A stretch of DNA of 64,000 nucleotides, from positions 310,001 through 374,000 of the forward strand of contig JAWNZC010000279.1 in NCBI GenBank assembly GCA_035771165.1, read 5' to 3'. The notes beneath the pieces were generated by a model. That model did no database searches. It was not told where the DNA came from and was given only the letters and a program-made list of their open reading frames with translations. The translations under genes and the position numbers were made by a program. Source of the DNA: Paragorgia papillata. Lineage: Eukaryota; Cnidaria; Anthozoa; Scleralcyonacea; Coralliidae. Shown piece by piece: positions 33,217-42,900 of the stretch (positions are counted from its first letter, which is position 1; the number at the start of each line of letters is the position of its first letter).

Positions 33217-34032
33217 TTACATGGCATTAATGATCGGAGGTTGCTGATAAGATTTTTTTTGTATGAAACTACCAAGTTGCTGCTGCAGGGTGGAGTTACT
33301 TTCTCCAGGTAGAACATTGGTCTTGAGACGGTGATCGTCATCCGTTGTAGGCTTTAGATCTAGCATAAGATAACCATGGCGGCTTGTTGCTTTCTCGTAG
33401 CTCTTCATAAATTCCTGAACATGACCCGGGTTCACCTGTCGAGCCAAGACAGAAATTTGCTGTTTATCCCTCGGAGACTTGAAGAGTAAGATATAGTGTG
33501 CGTTGAGGCTAATGTTTCTGGTTTCTTTGCCTTGATGGAAAATATTTTGAACAATATAGATGATAGACAAATTCCGGTGATGACTACCTTTAGTAAATAG
33601 ACTTGCAATACGTTTATCTCCCCCTGATTGAGCCATAAGATCATCGAGGACGATCAGGTTACTTTGAGAGACTTCAAGAAAATCATCCGAGTCAATGTCG
33701 GAAGGTATACCGTCGTAGAATTCGATGCCTGGTATTGTTTTGATCATCTCAAGGTACATGGGCTGCCATTGTCCATAGCACCAAATGATACGTTCGGGAG
33801 GAGGATTAATCGTAGTTTTGGCGTTTTCCAGAAGTGTCTTCACCCATACGGTTTTGCCGCTCTGAGTACACCCTGCAACAATGCATGTAAAATGATGCTG
33901 CATGACTGTAGATCCATTGATAACCGGGGAAATATGCCCGGTATTACTTTCCTGATGGAAATTTTTAATATGACGTTGAAGATTGCCTCTTGTCGAAAAC
34001 GTTTTTCCGCAAGTGCTACAGATGTACGACAT
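33217..34032 (-). CDS. C2H2 zinc finger fused to a Polinton FtsK/A32-type packaging ATPase
   Basis: The protein has 271 residues. Residues 5-26 form a C2H2 zinc finger (C5, C8, H21, H26). Residues 48-61 read FTCIVAGCTQSGKT, with the Walker A GCTQSGKT at 54-61; residues 125-133 read NLIVLDDLM, the Walker B with D130-D131. The finger-plus-ATPase architecture and the GxTxSGKT motif fit the genome-packaging ATPases of Polintons and related adeno-like viruses, which drive DNA into capsids. The C-terminal tail is Gln-rich (SNSTLQQQLGSFIQKKSYQQ). The frame is intact with a clear ATG; the long + strand ORF overlapping it is a shadow. Confidence 0.85.
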   Translation of the reverse strand: MSYICSTCGKTFSTRGNLQRHIKNFHQESNTGHISPVINGSTVMQHHFTCIVAGCTQSGKTVWVKTLLENAKTTINPPPERIIWCYGQWQPMYLEMIKTIPGIEFYDGIPSDIDSDDFLEVSQSNLIVLDDLMAQSGGDKRIASLFTKGSHHRNLSIIYIVQNIFHQGKETRNISLNAHYILLFKSPRDKQQISVLARQVNPGHVQEFMKSYEKATSRHGYLMLDLKPTTDDDHRLKTNVLPGESNSTLQQQLGSFIQKKSYQQPPIINAM

Positions 34033-34085
34033 GTTGACTCTTTGACGATTAGGAGTAAAATGATTGTTTCAAAGTATATTCGGAC

Positions 34086-34790
34086 AATTTATTTCAATTT
34101 TTTCCCCTCTTATCTTCCCTTTATCTTCCTCTTATCTTCCTTATCTTTTCTTTATCTTCCCCTTATCTTCCACTTATCTTCCTCTTATCTTTCCCTTATC
34201 TTCCTTATCTTCCTCTTATCTTCCATTTATCTTCCCTTTATCTTTCTTATCTTTTCTTTATCTTCCCTTTATCTTCCTCTTATCTTCCTCTTATCTTTCC
34301 CTTATCTTCCTTATCTTCCTCTTATCTTCCATTTATCTTCCCTTTATCTTTCTTATCTTCCCTTTATCTTCGTCTTATATTCCTCTTATCTTTCTCTTCT
34401 CTTCCTTATCTACCTCTTATCTTGCTCTTATCTTCCTTATCTTTTCTTTATCTTCCCTTTATCTTCCTCTTATCTTTATCTTCTCTTCCTTATCTTCCTC
34501 TTATCTTTCCCTTATCTTCCCTTTCTCTTTCTCTTATCTTCCTTTTATCTTCCTTATCTTTCTCTTCTCTTCCTTCTCTTCCTTCTCTTCCTTCTCTTCC
34601 TCTTATCTTCCCCTTATCTTCCTCTTATCTTCCCTTTATCTTCCTTATCTCCCTTATTTCCTCATATCTTCTTTATCTGCCTCTTATCTTCCCCTTTATA
34701 TCTTCCTTCCCTTCCCCTTATCTTCCCTTTACCTGCCTTATCTTCCTTTTATCTTTCTTATCTTTCGCTTATCTGCCTTATTTTCCCAAT
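34086..34790. repeat. ~700-bp pyrimidine-strand repeat of CTTATCTTCC units
   Basis: Degenerate CTTATCTTCC / CTTTATCTTCC / CTTCTCTTCC units, almost pure C+T on the + strand except for the A of TAT. All three + frames are open, which gives spurious 381- and 416-residue ORFs of Leu/Ser/Tyr/Phe. It lies at the turning point between the divergent gene groups of the Polinton-like element. Confidence 0.95.
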
Positions 34791-34891
34791 TTTCAGTCCC
34801 AGACCCCTCAAGGATATCTGTCACAAATCCAAAATATATAGACATATTCTGGTGGAGATTTCCTCATTTAAACACTGACTGTCAGATAGAG

Positions 34892-35209
34892 ATGTTTACC
34901 AACGAACAGAGGGCATTTCTTCAGTTTTTGTGTCTTTCAAAACCCATACAACAGCGAGCTGTTTTGGAGTCTGCGAGCCCTGAGCAGGTTCGATGTATAT
35001 GCGAGTGTGCGCACAATTTTTGGCAAATGCACTACCAACTACCTCGTCAGGTGATTGAAAGACTTAGCCCTTACCAGAACGATCTACACATTTTTGTTGA
35101 TCCCCGACGAAGTTTTAGACGAAAAAAGAAAACACTGGTTCAAAACGGTAAAGGATTTCTAAACCTGTTGCTTGGTCCTGTTTTAGAAGGACTCACAGAA
35201 ATGGTATAA
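34892..35209 (+). CDS. Small Polinton/adintovirus-type protein, 105 aa
   Basis: It starts at ATG 34892, after the pyrimidine repeat; upstream in-frame sequence is low complexity. It opens MFTNEQRAFLQFLCLSKPIQ and contains SPEQVRCICECAHN. A Lys/Arg-rich patch FRRKKKTLVQNG follows, then a hydrophobic end GFLNLLLGPVLEGLTEM. This layout (helical N-terminal half, basic patch, hydrophobic G.FL..LL.PVL tail) is common in short ORFs of cnidarian Polintons and resembles adenovirus-like core proteins. The function is not established; the family assignment is from pattern memory. Confidence 0.55.
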   Translation: MFTNEQRAFLQFLCLSKPIQQRAVLESASPEQVRCICECAHNFWQMHYQLPRQVIERLSPYQNDLHIFVDPRRSFRRKKKTLVQNGKGFLNLLLGPVLEGLTEMV

Positions 35210-35284
35210 AAGAACTAAAAGTTTCGCTAATTATCGCGTCCAACAAATAATATCACATTTACACTACGAAATCGATGAAAGAAA

Positions 35285-35887
35285 GTGTCTTCTCTGCTAA
35301 ACAGTTTGCTGATATCTCATAGTCTTCTCACGTGGAATTCAAGAGGGGAAATAGTGTATAACGGAAGAACTATACCAAGAACAAGTATCACTGATTTGAT
35401 AGAATATTGTCTTACAGAATACGATGCCAAGATTCCCGAGCTCCTTGGTTTAGATATTTCTATTAAAGGGCTAGCAAATTTGAAAATTGATAAAAGTCTC
35501 ATTGAAAATGTTCAAGTTTTGACCATGCTGGCATGTCACGAACATCAAGAGTCGGAATCCGAAAGCGAAGACGAAGAAAGCGAAGACGAAGAAACTCACT
35601 CCGAAAAACAAGAAGAGTCGGACGCGGAGCATTGGAGTGGAGAGGACTCGGAGAGGAATGAAGAACTTACTGGAGAATGTGAACACTGTCAAAGTATTGT
35701 ACATGTTGTATATTTACTTCAGTGTCCTAAATGTTCATGGAAAGATTTCTATCAGGATAACAATCAATGTAAATTATGTAACTTAGGATCTCCCTTATCT
35801 TTTTCACATTCAATTGGTTTCTGTACTGCATGTCCCAAGGCTTATATTACCGATGGAGTTAATGAAAATAATTTTGAACCGAAATAA
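35285..35887 (+). CDS. Polinton-type ORF with acidic linker and C-terminal zinc-ribbon-like cysteines, 200 aa
   Basis: The N-terminal part SSLLNSLLISHSLLTWNSRG then EIVYNGRTIPRTSITDLIEY matches the short 'SW.D.GE...G..IPGS...DL' ORF often seen in Polintons. An acidic stretch follows at about residues 86-125 (ESESEDEESEDEETH), then CEHCQ, CPKC, CKLC and CTAC pairs suggesting metal binding. The frame opens with GTG at 35285, immediately after an in-frame TGA; no ATG exists before residue 80 or so, so the start codon may be mutated or the first exon lost. The stop at 35887 lies just before the right inverted repeat. Confidence 0.5.
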   Translation: MSSLLNSLLISHSLLTWNSRGEIVYNGRTIPRTSITDLIEYCLTEYDAKIPELLGLDISIKGLANLKIDKSLIENVQVLTMLACHEHQESESESEDEESEDEETHSEKQEESDAEHWSGEDSERNEELTGECEHCQSIVHVVYLLQCPKCSWKDFYQDNNQCKLCNLGSPLSFSHSIGFCTACPKAYITDGVNENNFEPK

Positions 35888-36278
35888 AAAAATAGATAAT
35901 CTTGAAACTCAGCCTCGGAAAAATACACCAAACTTGACACCGGAGATAAGGCAAGAAACTGACGATCTTCCGTGGGGTTTCCCTGCTACACCTAAAACCT
36001 ATTTCCTAACACCGCCTCCTACCGTTGAACAACCGACGCTTAAACATAATTTCTTTCATAACTGGGAAAGTTTGGGCGACCCGACAGAGAAAGACTTGGC
36101 AAAGATGACTCCGGATGATAGAGAAGAGTATGAACATCATCTATTGATGACTAGATCAAAATATTTACCCATGACAAAAGAAGATGTGTCCCAATTATCA
36201 TCAGAAGACAAGAAAGATTATCATTCTACTTTTAAAATAAAAACACCTAAATATAATCTAAGAAGCAGACCTTACTAG
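35814..36278 (+). pseudogene. Truncated second copy of the 167-aa Polinton ORF in the right inverted repeat
   Basis: From about residue 26 onward the frame is identical to the C-terminal ~128 residues of the ORF at 32698-33201 apart from one K to R change (EIKQ / EIRQ). The preceding residues come from unrelated sequence overlapping the end of the 200-residue ORF. It has no start of its own equivalent to the full copy and exists because the inverted repeat includes part of the gene. Confidence 0.8.
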
Positions 36279-37293
36279 ATGCTCGGTGTGAACTATTTAT
36301 ATGTAACGGTAATTTGTTTTGATATGTGTAAGTTTAAACCAAAGCCTAAATAAATATTTTAAACCGAATACTTTGAATTATGTCTTATGAGGCGACGCGA
36401 CGCTGTACATTCTCCATGGTTACATGCTCATTATTATCCCCCCTAAAATGAATTAAATATTCTACTTATATGCAAATCCGGGTATGTATAAACATCACAA
36501 AAACGAACCAAATATCTAATATATTATTCAAAAGCGAACCAAATATCTAATATAATATTCATATATAAGCTTTTCATTGCTATGTGCCAATACATTTTTT
36601 CTGAGCTCACGGCTTTTCGGATTGATTCGTACGTATCTTAAGTTCAGCTTCTCAAAGTGATTCTTCATTCTATCTTCCTTCACTTATAAACGAGGGTTAA
36701 GTTAGGAATGATTCTAGGATGATTTATTCTGTTAGGTTCTAACCCTAATATAATATTCATAGCTTATTCAGATAATATTCGAGTTAAGTTATCTCAGCAG
36801 ATTCAGTCATTTAGAATGTTCAAAACGCACTATATTCCTCCAGACAAGATTTAGGATAAAAATATAAAGTGTGTCTACTAATTTCTCTTTAGTTCCTTGT
36901 AAAGAACGTCTATTTTGTTAGAGTTTATTTTACGCATGCTCTGTATGGGCGTCACACTGAATACTAATTACTTCCGTAGCCATAGCGTGCATCACACCGT
37001 GCATCACACCGTGCGTCACACCGTGCATCACACCGTGCATCACACCGTGCATCACACCGTGCATCACACCGTGCATCACACCGTGCATCACACCGTGCAT
37101 CACACCGTGCGTCACACGGAATATTAATGAACCCTCAATATTAATTAAACCCACCTGAATACTAATGAAACGCCGCCTGAATATTTAATGAGAACGCCGC
37201 CCTGAATACTAATGAGAACGCCGCCTGAATATTAATGAGTGCCGCCTAGCGCCGCCTTAAAAATACGGGTCGATCGGCCCCTATAATACTACT
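35897..37293 (-). repeat. Long terminal inverted repeat of the Polinton-like element, right arm
   Basis: It begins TAATCTTGAAACTCAGCC and ends CTATAATACTACT. The arm carries extra tandem repeats at about 36797-37240 that are absent from the left arm. Except for that block, the alignment with 31855-33079 is near-perfect. Confidence 0.85.
36986..37240. repeat. 12-bp (CATCACACCGTG)n array followed by ~25-bp CTGAATA.TAATGAGAACGCCGC repeats
   Basis: Eleven or so 12-bp units (36986-37117; two have G for A in CGTCACACCGTG) precede five diverged units of AATACTAATGA.AACGCCGCCTG (37118-37240). They lie just inside the right terminal repeat of the Polinton-like element. The GCCGCC motif continues into the terminal repeat itself (GCCGCCTAGCGCCGCC), as if the subterminal array grew from the element's end. 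Confidence 0.9.
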
Positions 37294-37426
37294 CAGGTTT
37301 CTTTGAGATATTAAATAAAAATGCGTAGAAATTTATCTGTAAATAATTGGATATTAAATTATTACTATTTAATGTGGTTTTTTCTATGAATAATGACGCA
37401 TGTAATTTTTTTTTTTAATTGTTTAG

Positions 37427-37548
37427 ATTTCACTCCATATGCAATTCTAAACTTTCAACCACAACTATTAATCGATGATTGTCTATGTAAAAATAATACA
37501 ACTCTGAATGAAACTCCATCTCCAGATCATGGTCACTCGTGGTCATAA
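37427..37548 (+). CDS. Last exon of the receptor gene: short cytoplasmic tail
   Basis: Acceptor TTGTTTAG at 37426; phase 1 joins the transmembrane exon as D-F-T-P-Y. It encodes DFTPYAILNFQPQLLIDDCL then CKNNTTLNETPSPDHGHSWS and TAA at 37546-37548. The tail after the membrane helix is about 50 residues and has no kinase or other domain. YAIL fits the YxxPhi sorting/endocytosis pattern, and the same tyrosine could be a phosphorylation site. An AATAAA polyadenylation signal follows at 37694-37699. An alternative transcript reading into a kinase exon downstream cannot be excluded, but none is seen before the satellite array. Confidence 0.75.
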
Positions 37549-38617
37549 AAACCTGACCAATGATGCACGAAAAGCCATCAGCAGACTTCTGCAAGGAACA
37601 ATGAGCAAATTTGAGTTGTTTGAAAAAATATTCACAAATATATGTGTAAATGTTTAATGAACTTCAACCCATAATTTGCATTAAAACAACAATAATAAAA
37701 GAATAGCTACAATCATGCCCAAATGTTTTAGGACACCTGCCTTAAATTTCTAAAAACGTTGGTAACCCCCCCCCCCCCCCCTCTCCTCCTCCTCCTCCTC
37801 CTCCTCCCTCTTCAAAGTTGAAAATACACGAATTTCAGATCGAACATATAGGGTTTCCTACTCAACACGTTTTTTACATGTTTTATATATACTTTCAACA
37901 TTGAAAAATGGGAGGGGACAAGCCATAAGGAAAATGGTAGAGAAATTGCGAAAACACGCGCAGGTGTCCTGTCCACTTTTGGCTATGCAGGATCAGTGAA
38001 GATGTAATTAAAAATAAGAAAGTAAACAAGCAAATGGTTAGAACAAACTTATATAAGAAAAAAATTGTTATCCTGCGTGAATTTGGTTGTTCAGTTTACA
38101 TTGTTTATATAACGTAAGCCAATGTTCTTGCCTTTTTCCTTTCAATACAATTAATACCTGAGTCAACATGGAGGTTAAAGGCCAAGCAATAAATTGTAAA
38201 TGTACTATTAAAAGTAAAATGCAACGTCGAATTAAATCAGACGATAGTGGAAACCCACTGGCGAAATTTGCATGGAAAATCACTTAAATCTGGAAATTAG
38301 AAATCTTTCAAGAATACATTGGCGCGGTTGTCGCGGAAATGGGAAATGTGACATCAGTTGATATATGGCACGAAGGTTGTAATCAAACACGCTTTGTTGA
38401 CGCTCCTAACCCGAATTTGGATACTAAATTATCTTTAATTGAAATAACAATTTAGATATAAAGCTAGATTAAGAAAAATAGGTTTTTCAACCTTTTAAAG
38501 ATACAAAAATAGCCGAAACACATAGGAATAAAATTGGAAGAAAAAGTAGATTATATAAGCTTATAGTTCTTGAACCTCGGCCAAATTTCTCAACAAATCT
38601 TTGCTAAATTACTTACT
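37549..38617. other. 3' flank of the receptor gene; no other gene
   Basis: It holds the AATAAA at 37694, a poly-C run followed by (CTC)n at 37765-37812, and AT-rich DNA up to the satellite array. The 71-residue minus ORF at 38068-38283 has no recognisable motif. Confidence 0.5.
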
Positions 38618-38698
38618 TTTATTTTTTTATTAGTCGTGAGCGGGCGGAATCCTAGGCTTTCCTGCAATTTGATTGGCTACGTGAGCGGGCAGTTTTTT

Positions 38699-39115
38699 AC
38701 GATATCTTGGACCGCGGTCCAAAAAGTTATTTTTTTACATTCTGTCATAATTAAAATTGATCGATTTTCATAACTATTTCGCTTGCGACAGAAAAAATAT
38801 ATTCAACAGAGAGCTACGGGGATGCAAATGAGTTTGATTATCCAAATGGTTTTGACAACTTCATGTGTAAACAGCGAATTTTAAAAGAAACGCTGGGAAA
38901 ACGGTATTTCACGATATCTTGGACCGCGGTCCAAAAAGTTATTTTTTTACATTCTGCCATTAAAATCGATCGATATTCATAACTATTTCGCTTGCTACAG
39001 AAAAAATATATTGAACAGAGACTACGGGGATGCAAATGAGTTTGATTATCCAAATGGTTTTGACAACTTCGTGTGTAAACAGCGAATTTTAAAAGAAACG
39101 CTGGGGAAACTGTGA
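38699..39115. repeat. Internal ~212-bp direct duplication within each satellite unit
   Basis: In the first unit ACGATATCTTGGACCGCGGT at 38699 recurs at 38911, followed by the same order of landmarks: TTACATTCTG.CAT, CATAACTATTTCGCTTGC.A, GGGGATGCAAATGAGTTTGA, CAGCGAATTTTAAAAGAAAC. The two halves differ at fixed positions (GCGACAG/GCTACAG, GAGAGCTAC/GAGACTAC), and these differences are the same in all units, so the duplication predates the array. Each half has the perfect palindrome GGACCGCGGTCC (38709-38720, 38921-38932). Confidence 0.92.
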
Positions 39116-39426
39116 CAAAGCAAAATTTACGAGCGATATTTATAAACAAAACAGTTTAAAATGGTAGGGAAAACATACATAAACTTGTGAACACAGTATT
39201 TTGAATCACTAAATGAAACTATATAGAAGTATATATATACTATAAAGTCATACCACGAGAAGATAGAAAAGCTGAAACCTTTTGACACTAAACGTCTAAA
39301 CTGTCTTTCTTCTGTTATCCAACCGCTATAAAACTAAACAAAACCGCTACAATTCTTTACCTTTTAGTCAAATATTTTCTACATGCCAACCTCATCGTGT
39401 TATGTCCTTGAAACTTGAAATTACAA

Positions 39427-39621
39427 ATGGCTTACTACAAGCATTTTCGTCTTCAAACTCGAAGAACACTTTCAACTTTCATATACAGTCAGCCAAATAT
39501 TGAAAGCGACTTTCCAAGCGAACAGCCAAAAACGAGCAAGCGACGAAGAAGAACGACGAAGAATCATTATCAACTAAACTTTAAAAACACTGACTGCATT
39601 TTGACTTCCCTTCGTAACTAG
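39427..39621 (+). CDS. Small ORF of the satellite unit (64 aa), repeated in the array; coding status doubtful
   Basis: This is the ORF of the first unit: MAYYKHFRLQTRRTLSTFIY, then SQPNIESDFPSEQPKTSKRR, then RRTTKNHYQLNFKNTDCILT and SLRN. It is basic with an NLS-like KRRRR cluster. A TATATATA run lies about 190 bp upstream (39230) and AATAAA at 39808. Fourteen of the 16 units keep the same length; unit 5 has lost the stop (TAG to TTG near 45004) and unit 6 has an extra A near 46315 that truncates it. Unit 8 has one extra Arg codon. No family is recognised, and high unit identity makes ORF retention uninformative. ORFs on the other strand (MFINIARKFCF) are just as well retained. Confidence 0.15.
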   Translation: MAYYKHFRLQTRRTLSTFIYSQPNIESDFPSEQPKTSKRRRRTTKNHYQLNFKNTDCILTSLRN

Positions 39622-39814
39622 ATCTTCAAGTTTTTAATGTTTTTTTTATCACAAAAAAAGGTTCCAAGCTTCCCTGTAAGACTACATGTCGGCAGTTGTT
39701 TACGACTGTCGAACGATAAACTTTGGACTTTCGAGTATCACGTGAATGTCATCTCGATTACGCAACTTAATTCAGTTATGTTAATTTATCTAATTATGTA
39801 ACAAAAAAATAAAT

Positions 39815-39956
39815 ACGTTATTTACCGTTTTGGTCGGCCCGTATAGAAAAATATTTGCCCTCGGTCTCAAAAATGTCCCTCGGCCTGCGGCGTCGGGCCT
39901 TTTTTAAGACCTCGGGCAAATATTTTTCTATACGGACCTCCCAGCCGGTAAATAAC
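39815..39956. repeat. ~140-bp hairpin at each satellite unit junction
   Basis: Left arm TTATTTACCG..GGTCGGCCCGTATAGAAAAA then TATTTGCCC; right arm GGGCAAATATTTTTCTATAC, GGACC..CCGGTAAATAA, with a GC-rich loop CCTCGGCCTGCGGCGTCGGG. The first junction is given; it recurs about every 1,345 bp, 15 times. Unit 6/7 has an extra GTC in the loop (46622). It resembles the hairpin MITEs elsewhere in the window, and could be one that was captured in the founding unit. Confidence 0.9.
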
Positions 39957-42900
39957 ATATATTTATTTTTTTATTAGTCGTGAGCGGGCGGAATCCTAGG
40001 CTTTCCTGCAATTTGATTGGCTACGTGAGCGGGCAGTTTTTTACGATATCTTGGACCGCGGTCCAAAAAGTTATTTTTTTACATTCTGTCATAATTAAAA
40101 TTGATCGATTTTCATAACTATTTCGCTTGCGACAGAAAAAATATATTCAACAGAGAGCTACGGGGATGCAAATGAGTTTGATTATCCAAATGGTTTTGAC
40201 AACTTCATGTGTAAGCAGCGAATTTTAAAAGAAACGCTGGGAAAACGGTATTTCACGATATCTTGGACCGCGGTCCAAAAAGTTATTTTTTTTACATTCT
40301 GCCATTAAAATCGATCGATATTCATAACTATTTCGCTTGCTACAGAAAAAATATATTGAACAGAGACTACGGGGATGCAAATGAGTTTGATTATCCAAAT
40401 GGTTTTGACAACTTCGTGTGTAAACAGCGAATTTTAAAAGAAACGCTGGGGAAACTGTGACAAAGCAAAATTTACGAGCGATATTTATAAACAAAAACAG
40501 TTTAAAATGGTAGGGAAAAACATACATAAACTTGTGAACACAGTATTTTGAATCACTAAATGAAACTATATAGAAGTATATATATACTATAAAGTCATAC
40601 CACGAGAAGATAGAAAAGCTGAAACCTTTTGACACTAAACGTCTAAACTGTCTTTCTTCTGTTATCCAACCGCTATAAAACTAAACAAAACCGCTACAAT
40701 TCTTTACCTTTTAGTCAAATATTTTCTACATGCCAACCTCATCGTGTTATGTCCTTGAAACTTGAAATTACAAATGGCTTACTACAAGCATTTTCGTCTT
40801 CAAACTCGAAGAACACTTTCAACTTTCATATACAGTCAGCCAAATATTGAAAGCGACTTTCCAAGCGAACAGCCAAAAACGAGCAAGCGACGAAGAAGAA
40901 CGACGAAGAATCATTATCAACTAAACTTTAAAAACACTGACTGCATTTTGACTTCCCTTCGTAACTAGATCTTCAAGTTTTTAATGTTTTTTTTATCACA
41001 AAAAAAGGTTCCAAGCTTCCCTGTAAGACTACATGTCGGCAGTTGTTTACGACTGTCGAACGATAAACTTTGGACTTTCGAGTATCACGTGAATGTCATC
41101 TCGATTACGCAACTTAATTCAGTTATGTTAATTTATCTAATTATGTAACAAAAAAATAAATACGTTATTTACCGTTTTGGTCGGCCCGTATAGAAAAATA
41201 TTTGCCCTCGGTCTCAAAAATGTCCCTCGGCCTGCGGCGTCGGGCCTTTTTTAAGACCTCGGGCAAATATTTTTCTATACGGACCTCCCAGCCGGTAAAT
41301 AACATATATTTATTTTTTTATTAGTCGTGAGCGGGCGGAATCCTAGGCTTTCCTGCAATTTGATTGGCTACGTGAGCGGGCAGTTTTTTACGATATCTTG
41401 GACCGCGGTCCAAAAAGTTATTTTTTTTACATTCTGTCATAATTAAAATTGATCGATTTTCATAACTATTTCGCTTGCGACAGAAAAAATATATTCAACA
41501 GAGAGCTACGGGGATGCAAATGAGTTTGATTATCCAAATGGTTTTTGACAACTTCATGTGTAAGCAGCGAATTTTAAAAGAAACGCTGGGAAAACGGTAT
41601 TTCACGATATCTTGGACCGCGGTCCAAAAAGTTATTTTTTTACATTCTGCCATTAAAATCGATCGATATTCATAACTATTTCGCTTGCTACAGAAAAAAT
41701 ATATTGAACAGAGACTACGGGGATGCAAATGAGTTTGATTATCCAAATGGTTTTGACAACTTCGTGTGTAAACAGCGAATTTTAAAAGAAACGCTGGGGA
41801 AACTGTGACAAAGCAAAATTTACGAGCGATATTTATAAACAAAACAGTTTAAAATGGTAGGGAAAACATACATAAACTTGTGAACACAGTATTTTGAATC
41901 ACTAAATGAAACTATATAGAAGTATATATATACTATAAAGTCATACCACGAGAAGATAGAAAAGCTGAAACCTTTTGACACTAAACGTCTAAACTGTCTT
42001 TCTTCTGTTATCCAACCGCTATAAAACTAAACAAAACCGCTACAATTCTTTACCTTTTAGTCAAATATTTTCTACATGCCAACCTCATCGTGTTATGTCC
42101 TTGAAACTTGAAATTACAAATGGCTTACTACAAGCATTTTCGTCTTCAAACTCGAAGAACACTTTCAACTTTCATATACAGTCAGCCAAATATTGAAAGC
42201 GACTTTCCAAGCGAACAGCCAAAAACGAGCAAGCGACGAAGAAGAACGACGAAGAATCATTATCAACTAAACTTTAAAAACACTGACTGCATTTTGACTT
42301 CCCTTCGTAACTAGATCTTCAAGTTTTTAATGTTTTTTTTATCACAAAAAAAGGTTCCAAGCTTCCCTGTAAGACTACATGTCGGCAGTTGTTTACGACT
42401 GTCGAACGATAAACTTTGGACTTTCGAGTATCACGTGAATGTCATCTCGATTACGCAACTTAATTCAGTTATGTTAATTTATCTAATTATGTAACAAAAA
42501 AAATAAATACGTTATTTACCGTTTTGGTCGGCCCGTATAGAAAAATATTTGCCCTCGGTCTCAAAAATGTCCCTCGGCCTGCGGCGTCGGGCCTTTTTTA
42601 AGACCTCGGGCAAATATTTTTCTATACGGACCTCCCAGCCGGTAAATAACATATATTTATTTTTTTATTAGTCGTGAGCGGGCGGAATCCTAGGCTTTCC
42701 TGCAATTTGATTGGCTACGTGAGCGGGCAGTTTTTTACGATATCTTGGACCGCGGTCCAAAAAGTTATTTTTTTACATTCTGTCATAATTAAAATTGATC
42801 GATTTTCATAACTATTTCGCTTGCGACAGAAAAAATATATTCAACAGAGAGCTACGGGGATGCAAATGAGTTTGATTATCCAAATGGTTTTGACAACTTC

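Larger units (their letters stand above)
31855..37293. mobile_element. Polinton/Maverick-like element, internally deleted (5.4 kb)
   Basis: Terminal inverted repeats begin AGTAGTATTATAGGGGCCGA, starting with AG as Polinton ends do. They are flanked by the 6-bp duplication CAGGTT and extend over a kilobase into the element (31855-33079 against 35897-37293). Inside are a zinc-finger/packaging-ATPase ORF and small ORFs of Polinton type. Autonomous Polintons are 15-20 kb with DNA polymerase B, retroviral-type integrase, protease and capsid genes; all of these are missing. The two gene groups are divergent, pointing toward the ends, with a pyrimidine-rich repeat in the middle where the missing genes may have been. 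It sits in the last intron of the receptor gene. Confidence 0.85.

Noticed and set aside
34064..35209. 381-residue + strand ORF (and a 416-residue ORF at 33628-34878)
   Set aside because: Most of both is the CTTATCTTCC repeat read as Leu/Ser/Tyr/Phe; the second also runs antisense through the packaging ATPase. Only the part from ATG 34892 is kept as a gene candidate.
36986..37117. Regular 12-bp repeats as a CRISPR-like array
   Set aside because: The units are contiguous with no spacers, in eukaryotic DNA, inside a Polinton terminal repeat.
31462..38617. Tyrosine kinase domain expected in a ROR/MuSK-like receptor
   Set aside because: No glycine loop, HRD or DFG motif was seen in any frame after the transmembrane exon; the tail exon ends in a stop with AATAAA downstream.
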